This document shows positions 59,223 through 64,000 of a stretch of 64,000 nt of DNA, one piece after another; the stretch's first letter is position 1; the number at the start of each line of letters is the position of its first letter. The stretch comes from Sphingomonas sp. PP-CC-1A-547 (GTDB lineage Bacteria > Pseudomonadota > Alphaproteobacteria > Sphingomonadales > Sphingomonadaceae). The stretch lies in the NCBI RefSeq assembly GCF_003610375.1, contig NZ_RAPZ01000012.1, forward strand, positions 310,001 to 374,000, written 5' to 3'. Below the pieces are notes generated by a model, which had not been told where the DNA came from, made no database searches, and saw only the letters and a list, made by a program, of their open reading frames with translations. The position numbers were made by a program, and so were the translations under genes.

Positions 59223-60215
59223 ATGCATCGCCCCGACCCGCAAAGATTATCTAGCGTGCCCGATACGGCGCACGGTTTGACGCCGGCCGCGCAAAGTGTT
59301 GCCGCGCCGGGGCTTATCGCCTTCGCGGCGCTGGTGGTGGCGAACGTTGCGCTAGCGTTCGGGCCGTGGTTCGTGCGTGCGACCGAAGTAGGGCCGGTGG
59401 CCGCAGGGTTCTGGCGGCTCACCCTTGCCGTGCCGTTCTTGATCGCCTTGGCGGTCCAGCAGGGCGCGCGGCCGACCCGGTTGAGCCGCGGCGTGTGGAT
59501 CGGGTTGATCGTCGGCGGCGTATGTTTCGCAGCAGATCTCGGCGCGTGGCATCTCGGCATCCGGCGCACGACGCTCGCCAACGCGACGCTGTTCGGCAAC
59601 GCGGCGACTCTGATCTTCCCGATCTACGGCTTCCTGATCGCGAAGACGTGGCCGACGCGGACTCAGGGATGGGCGCTGGTACTGGCGGCGACGGGCGCTG
59701 CGTTGCTGCTCGGGCGTTCTTATCAGCTCGATGCGAAGAACCTCGTGGGCGACCTGCTCTGCATCCTCGCGGGGCTGCTCTACACGGTCTATTTCATCCT
59801 GATGGCGCGCGCGCGGGCGACGCTGGCGCCGCTCTCCGCGCTGACTTTATCGACGCTGGCAGGGATCGTGCCGCTGCTCGTGTTCGCGCTGGCGATGGGC
59901 GAGCGGGTGATGCCGACGCAGTGGGGGCCGCTGATCGGGCTCGCTCTGTGCAGCCAGGTGCTCGGCCAGGGGTTGATGATCTATGCGCTCGGCCGCTTCT
60001 CGCCGCTGGTGATCGGGATCGCGTTGCTGATCCAGCCGGTGGTCGCGGGCGTGGTCGGCTGGCTGGTGTATGGCGAGCGGCTCGGCGCGGCGGATCTGGT
60101 CGGCGTCGTGATGGTGGCGGTCGCGCTGGTGCTCGTCCGCCGGGGACCTCCCCCGGAAGTCCCCCTTGAAGACGCGCTTGATACGCATGATTTTGAACGG
60201 CAGGAGACGGTATGA
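59223..60215 (+). CDS. EamA/DMT-family transporter
   Basis: A 330-residue transporter with about ten membrane helices in two EamA repeats. Typical stretches are GLIAFAALVVANVALAFGPW, ADLGAWHLGIRRTTLANATL and VIGIALLIQPVVAGVVGWLV with GERLGAADLVGV. Drug/metabolite exporters of this family move amino acids, nucleosides or other small molecules; the substrate is unknown. It overlaps the COQ9 gene by ATGA. Confidence 0.87.
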   Translation: MHRPDPQRLSSVPDTAHGLTPAAQSVAAPGLIAFAALVVANVALAFGPWFVRATEVGPVAAGFWRLTLAVPFLIALAVQQGARPTRLSRGVWIGLIVGGVCFAADLGAWHLGIRRTTLANATLFGNAATLIFPIYGFLIAKTWPTRTQGWALVLAATGAALLLGRSYQLDAKNLVGDLLCILAGLLYTVYFILMARARATLAPLSALTLSTLAGIVPLLVFALAMGERVMPTQWGPLIGLALCSQVLGQGLMIYALGRFSPLVIGIALLIQPVVAGVVGWLVYGERLGAADLVGVVMVAVALVLVRRGPPPEVPLEDALDTHDFERQETV

Positions 60216-60865
60216 CCCAGGACCTTACGCTCGACGAAATCCGCGCAAAGCTCGCCCCCGGCATCGCCGCCAACGCGGCGTTCGACGGCTGGAGCGACGC
60301 CGCGCGCGACATGGCCGCGCAGGCCGAGGGGATCGACACCGACATCGCCGCGCTCGCGTTCAAGGACGGTCCAGTCGACATGATCGACGCGTGGTTCGCG
60401 CACATCGATGGCGTGATGCTGGCCGCGGTGCCGCCCGAGCGGCTCGCGCTGATGAAGATCCGTGAGAAGATCACCGCGCTGGTCGAGGCACGGCTCGACG
60501 CGACATCGATCGATCGCGAGTCGCTGCGGCGCGCGCTGGCGATCCTCGCGCTCCCGCAGAACCTGGCGAAGGCGACACGGCTTGGCTGGCGGACGGTCGA
60601 CACGATCTGGCGTGCCGCCGGCGACGTCGCGACCGACTATAATTACTATACCAAGCGGACGATCCTGCTCGGCGTGTACGCGTCGACGATCACGGTGTTC
60701 CTCGACGACGAAAGCGAAGGTCTGGCGGAAACCCGCGCGTTCCTCGGTCGCCGGATCAACGGGATCATGCAGTTCGAGAAGGCCAAGGCAGGGTTCCTCA
60801 AGCGCACCGAACACGGTTTCAGCCTGTCGCGATTCGTCGGCCGCCTGCGCTATCCGACTGCCTGA
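60212..60865 (+). CDS. COQ9 family protein (ubiquinone synthesis)
   Basis: A 217-residue homologue of mitochondrial COQ9, which binds lipids and assists the COQ7 hydroxylase in ubiquinone synthesis. The N-terminal HTH-like part has NAAFDGWSDAARDMAAQAEG; the conserved core has MKIREKITALVEARLD, TRLGWRTVDTIWRAAGDVAT and DYNYYTKRTILLGVYASTI. Length and order match alphaproteobacterial COQ9. Overlaps the EamA gene; whether the transporter is functionally linked is unclear. Confidence 0.93.
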   Translation: MTQDLTLDEIRAKLAPGIAANAAFDGWSDAARDMAAQAEGIDTDIAALAFKDGPVDMIDAWFAHIDGVMLAAVPPERLALMKIREKITALVEARLDATSIDRESLRRALAILALPQNLAKATRLGWRTVDTIWRAAGDVATDYNYYTKRTILLGVYASTITVFLDDESEGLAETRAFLGRRINGIMQFEKAKAGFLKRTEHGFSLSRFVGRLRYPTA

Positions 60866-60976
60866 AGCTTCCAACACTCGGCTAAGTACCTCTGTCTTCT
60901 GCTTTTCATTCGGATGGCGAGGCGTCGAGGCGGTCGTAACCAACGACGGTTAGGGCTTCCCTTCCCCGGACGTTAC

Positions 60977-60991
60977 TGATAATCACTCGCA
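60977..60991 (+). promoter_or_regulatory. Candidate Fur/Irr-type iron box before feoA
   Basis: TGATAATCACTCGCA: the left half matches the Fur 7-1-7 half-site TGATAAT exactly, the right half only in part (4 of 7). It ends three bases before the feoA ATG and includes a GATAAT that could be the -10. Confidence 0.4.
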
Positions 60992-60993
60992 TC

Positions 60994-61269
60994 ATGGACA
61001 CTCGCCCCGATCGTTCCGTCAGCCTCGAAACGCTGCCTCGCAAGCAGCATGGCATCGTTGCCGCGATCGAATGGGCACGACTTGCCGATCCCGAGGCGCG
61101 CCGGTTGCGCGAACTGGGCTTCGACGAGGGTGTCGATGTCGAGGTTTTGCACCGCGCGACGCTGGGCCAGGGCCCGATCGCCTGCCGGATCGGCCGGATG
61201 ACTGTCGCGCTCCGCCGCGCCGTTGCCGGCGCGATCCACGTCTCGCCAATGCCTGCCGCGGCTGAATAA
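60994..61269 (+). CDS. feoA: Ferrous iron transport protein A
   Basis: A small SH3-fold cytosolic protein of 91 residues that supports FeoB. Core stretches are HGIVAAIEWARLADPEARRL, RELGFDEGVDVEVLHRATLG and the final GRMTVALRRAVAGAIHV. It is followed by feoB after nine bases. An iron box candidate lies just upstream. Confidence 0.92.
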   Translation: MDTRPDRSVSLETLPRKQHGIVAAIEWARLADPEARRLRELGFDEGVDVEVLHRATLGQGPIACRIGRMTVALRRAVAGAIHVSPMPAAAE

Positions 61270-61278
61270 TCCTTTAAA

Positions 61279-63153
61279 ATGAACGCAGCACCGCTGGTTG
61301 CGCTGGTCGGCAATCCCAATGCCGGCAAAAGCGCGCTGTTCAATGCGCTGACGGGTGCGCGCCAGAAGGTCGGCAATTATCCCGGCGTCACGGTCGAGCG
61401 GAAAGTCGGGCGGCTGATGCTCGACGACGGCCGGCCGATCGAACTGGTCGACCTGCCGGGCGCGTACAGCCTCGAACCCTCCTCCCCCGACGAGCGCGTG
61501 ACTCGCGATGTCGTCACCGGCACGCAGGACGGCGAGCGCCTCCCCGACGCACTGGTCGTCGTCGTCGATGCCGCCAATCTCGACAACCATCTCCGCTTCA
61601 CGCTCCAGCTGATCGCGCTCGGCCTGCCGGTCGTCGTCGCGCTCAACATGGTCGATCTCGCCGAGCGCGACGGCCTGAAGCTCGATCCCAAGATGCTCGA
61701 ACGCGAACTCGGCGTGCCGGTGATCCCGACCGTCGCGGTGCGCAAGCGTGGCCTCGATGAGCTGAAGGCGGCGCTGTCCGCCATCGTCGTCAACGGCCCG
61801 ATGCGCCTGCGGAAGTCGGATGGCAGCGTGCAGGACGACATCGTCACACTACAGCGCCGCGCGCGCCAGATCGCGACGTCTGCGACTGTCTCCGAGACGC
61901 AGGTCCGCCGCTGGACGCACATGCTCGACGCGGTCGCGCTGCACCCGGTCGCCGGGCCGATCCTGCTGCTCGCGATCATGTTCCTGATGTTCCAGGCGGT
62001 GTTCAGCTGGGCACAGCCGTTTATGGATGCGATCGACGCGGGCTTCACCGCGCTGCAAGGGTTCATCACCGCGGAACTCCCCGATTCGCTGCTCCGCTCG
62101 CTGCTGGTCGACGGCGTGATCGCCGGCGTCGGTGCGGTGATCGTGTTCCTGCCGCAGATCCTGATCCTGTTCCTCTTCATCCTCGTGCTCGAGGCGAGCG
62201 GCTACATGGTCCGCGCGGCGTTCCTGATGGACCGGGTGATGGCGAGCGTCGGGCTGTCGGGCCGCGCGTTCATCCCGCTGCTGTCGAGCTTCGCCTGCGC
62301 GATCCCCGGCATCATGGCGACGCGGACGATCGACGACGAGAAGGACCGCCTGACGACGATCCTGATCGCGCCGCTGATGACGTGCTCCGCGCGGCTGCCG
62401 GTCTACACGCTGATCATCGGTGCTTTCATCCCGAACACGCAGGTGCTGCCGTTCGTCGGGTTGCAGGGGCTGGTGATGCTCGGGCTGTACGTGATGGGCA
62501 TCGTCGGCGCGTTCGTCGCGGCGCTGGTGCTGCGCCGGACGGTCACCAAGGGCGTGTCGTCGGGCTTCATGATGGAGATGCCGAAATACCAGTGGCCGCA
62601 GTGGCGCGACGTCGGCATCGGCCTGTGGAGCCGCGCGCAGATCTTCCTGAAGCGCGCCGGCGGGATCATCCTGACCTCGACGATCATCCTGTGGGTGCTG
62701 CTGAGCTTCCCCAAGCCTCCAGAGCAGCCCGCTGGCGCGCCCAAGATCTCGGCGGTCGATTATTCGGTCGCCGGGCGCATCGCCAACGGCATCGCGGCGA
62801 TCTTCGCACCGATCGGCTTCAACCGCGACATCGTCCTCGCGCTGATCCCGGCGATGGCCGCACGCGAAGTTGCGGTCGCCGCGATCGGCACCGTCTATGC
62901 GATCGACGATCCCGACAGCAACCAGGGCGGCAAGGCGATGATCGAGAACCTCCGCGGTCGTTGGAGCCTGCCCACCGCGCTCGCCTTCCTGATGTGGTTC
63001 GTGTTCGCGCCGCAGTGCATTTCGACGATCGCCGTAACCCGCCGCGAGACAAATGGCTGGAAATGGCCTGCCTTCATGGTTGGCTATTTGTTCGCCGCCG
63101 CCTACATCATGGCTGGCATTACATACTGGCTGGCGGTGTTCGCCGGCCTCTGA
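61279..63153 (+). CDS. feoB: Ferrous iron transporter B
   Basis: An inner-membrane Fe2+ permease with an N-terminal G domain, 624 residues. G1 is [18 protein letters not shown] (10-27), G3 is VDLPGAYSL (57-65), G4 is [11 protein letters not shown]5 is in [13 protein letters not shown]. The permease part has the two Gate motifs, each with a conserved cysteine: [15 protein letters not shown] and [18 protein letters not shown]. coli FeoB is about 770 residues; the shorter form is usual in this class. There is no feoC. ssb starts eight bases after the stop. Confidence 0.95.
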   Translation: MNAAPLVALVGNPNAGKSALFNALTGARQKVGNYPGVTVERKVGRLMLDDGRPIELVDLPGAYSLEPSSPDERVTRDVVTGTQDGERLPDALVVVVDAANLDNHLRFTLQLIALGLPVVVALNMVDLAERDGLKLDPKMLERELGVPVIPTVAVRKRGLDELKAALSAIVVNGPMRLRKSDGSVQDDIVTLQRRARQIATSATVSETQVRRWTHMLDAVALHPVAGPILLLAIMFLMFQAVFSWAQPFMDAIDAGFTALQGFITAELPDSLLRSLLVDGVIAGVGAVIVFLPQILILFLFILVLEASGYMVRAAFLMDRVMASVGLSGRAFIPLLSSFACAIPGIMATRTIDDEKDRLTTILIAPLMTCSARLPVYTLIIGAFIPNTQVLPFVGLQGLVMLGLYVMGIVGAFVAALVLRRTVTKGVSSGFMMEMPKYQWPQWRDVGIGLWSRAQIFLKRAGGIILTSTIILWVLLSFPKPPEQPAGAPKISAVDYSVAGRIANGIAAIFAPIGFNRDIVLALIPAMAAREVAVAAIGTVYAIDDPDSNQGGKAMIENLRGRWSLPTALAFLMWFVFAPQCISTIAVTRRETNGWKWPAFMVGYLFAAAYIMAGITYWLAVFAGL

Positions 63154-63161
63154 GGGGCATC

Positions 63162-63755
63162 ATGGCAGGCAGCGTCAACAAGGTCATCATCGTCGGCAAT
63201 CTGGGGCGCGACCCGGAGAGCAAGGCGTTCCAGAACGGCGGCAAGGTCGTAAATTTGCGCATCGCGACATCGGAGTCCTGGAAGGACAAGATGTCGGGCG
63301 AGCGCAAGGAAAAGACCGAATGGCATTCGGTCGCGATCTTCAACGAAGGTCTCGCGAACGTCGCCGAGAAGTATCTCCGCAAGGGTTCGAAGGTCTATAT
63401 CGAAGGCGCGCTCCAGACCCGGAAGTGGCAGGACGCGCAGGGTCAGGACAAATATTCGACCGAGATCGTGCTGCAGGGCTTCAACAGCGTGCTGACGATG
63501 CTCGACGGTCCGAACGGCGGCGCAGGCGGTGGTGCAGGCGGCGGCGGTGGTAGCCGCGGCGGTGGCGACGACTGGGCCGGCGGTGGCGGCGGCAACGACT
63601 TCGGCGGTGGTTCGTCGGGCGGCGGCGGCGGTTACGGCGGCGGTGGCGGTGGTCGTGGCGGCAGCGCGCCTTCCGGTGGTGGCGGCGCACGCGGTGGCAG
63701 CTTCGGCCAGACCGGCGGCTTCTCGGACGATCTCGACGACGACGTGCCGTTCTGA
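63162..63755 (+). CDS. ssb: Single-stranded DNA-binding protein
   Basis: A tetrameric OB-fold protein of 197 residues. The OB domain (about 1-110) has [39 protein letters not shown] and [18 protein letters not shown]. The linker of about 75 residues is almost all Gly/Ser ([19 protein letters not shown]). The acidic tip DLDDDVPF is the partner-binding tail of SSB. The linker is longer than in E. coli SSB. ATG 63162 is eight bases after feoB; this co-location with iron genes is unusual. Confidence 0.95.
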   Translation: MAGSVNKVIIVGNLGRDPESKAFQNGGKVVNLRIATSESWKDKMSGERKEKTEWHSVAIFNEGLANVAEKYLRKGSKVYIEGALQTRKWQDAQGQDKYSTEIVLQGFNSVLTMLDGPNGGAGGGAGGGGGSRGGGDDWAGGGGGNDFGGGSSGGGGGYGGGGGGRGGSAPSGGGGARGGSFGQTGGFSDDLDDDVPF

Positions 63756-63760
63756 TTGCC

Positions 63761-64000
63761 GTGACGACGCTGTATTCCGTTCCTAAGACCGCCATGTTCG
63801 ACGAGGCCGAGCGCTCCCGCGTGATCTCGGCCTACGACGTAGCCGGTGCGCGTGCGAAGGGCCAGCTCGACGATATCGTGGCGTTCGCAGCCGAGCTGTG
63901 CGGCGCCCCGGTCGCGTTGCTGAGCCTGGTCGAGGAGGAATATCAGCGTTTCCTGGCGCGGACCGGCTTCGACCTGGAGCAGACTCCGCGCAGCATGTCG
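63761..64000 (+). CDS. GAF-domain protein, start only (cut by window end)
   Basis: Only 80 codons are visible from GTG 63761 (ATG 63794 is also possible). The visible part resembles the GAF domains of sensor kinases or diguanylate cyclases: LDDIVAFAAELCGAPVALLS, VEEEYQRFLARTGFDLEQTP. Such domains bind small ligands and precede a signalling output domain, which lies outside the window. It begins five bases after the ssb stop. Confidence 0.6.
   Translation, partial: MTTLYSVPKTAMFDEAERSRVISAYDVAGARAKGQLDDIVAFAAELCGAPVALLSLVEEEYQRFLARTGFDLEQTPRSMS

Noticed and set aside
1-64000. CRISPR arrays
   Set aside because: No regularly spaced direct repeats were seen; the repeats present are inverted, dispersed and unequal in spacing.

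Overview
The window is a chromosomal segment of a high-GC alphaproteobacterium, most likely a sphingomonad (Sphingomonas or a close relative). This rests on gene content: class I lysyl-tRNA synthetase, a two-domain Cdc48/p97-type ATPase, COQ9, the ubiquinol-cytochrome c chaperone, CarD next to FdxA and a SUV3-type helicase, DUF1489, DUF4169 and TIGR02186. Families of GC-rich inverted repeats between genes fit the same group. Almost all of it is core chromosome. I see no prophage, complete insertion sequence, CRISPR array, rRNA or large biosynthetic cluster.

Layout. 1-967: lower-GC accessory DNA with the end of an unknown ORF and a very acidic small ORF overlapping it by ATGA, ending at the 3' end of tRNA-Gln(CTG) (968-1041). 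1.2-5 kb: short Ppx/GppA, RlmE, RpoZ, a cardiolipin-synthase-like PLD protein. 5.2-8.8 kb: PmtA-like methyltransferase, a monooxygenase-like protein with an MFS exporter, and an NTF2-like/TetR operon with a perfect palindromic operator over its promoter. 8.9-14.8 kb: Cdc48, an orphan terminator that may end a small RNA, LysR, cyclophilin, MgtE, DUF1489. 15-21 kb: two DUF2807 envelope proteins, CarD, FdxA, an S4 protein and a SUV3-like helicase. 21-31 kb: M23 peptidase, OmdA-type small protein, HerA-type ATPase, TIGR02186 with a TSUP transporter, a miniature NfrA/NfrB-like pair, BamE, CBP3-type chaperone, DUF177. 31-43 kb: SixA, DinG-like helicase with a LexA-like site, glycine-zipper protein, LysRS-I, 2'-5' RNA ligase, deacetylase with MFS, dipeptidase, acyltransferase, TonB. 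43.7-50 kb: EtfBA, SucC, PilZ, Prs, GltX. 50-55.7 kb: an AT-rich patch with a DUF2158 gene, a second TonB, then ribD-ribE-ribB-ribH in overlapping order, followed by GNAT and DUF4169 genes. 56-64 kb: DUF1206, two unknown small proteins, Old Yellow Enzyme, EamA transporter with COQ9, feoA-feoB-ssb and the start of a GAF-domain protein.

Several units are tightly coupled by ATGA, GTGA, TAATG or CTGA overlaps: ppx-rlmE, the monooxygenase and MFS genes, TSUP-TIGR02186, nfrB-nfrA, CBP3-DUF177, etfB-etfA, the rib genes and EamA-COQ9. Promoter-like sequences are legible for tRNA-Gln, rpoZ, the NTF2/TetR operon, cdc48 and ppiB. They combine a TTG- or CTG-type -35 with a -10 of TAGxGx, TACCAT or TATCTx, and spacers of 17 or 18.

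No single clearly undescribed system dominates. The best leads are the acidic-ORF pair beside tRNA-Gln, the orphan terminator upstream of cdc48, the reduced Nfr-type glycosyltransferase/barrel pair, the NTF2-TetR operator, and the TSUP/TIGR02186/HerA neighbourhood. All family names are from reading translations by eye; no database search was run.
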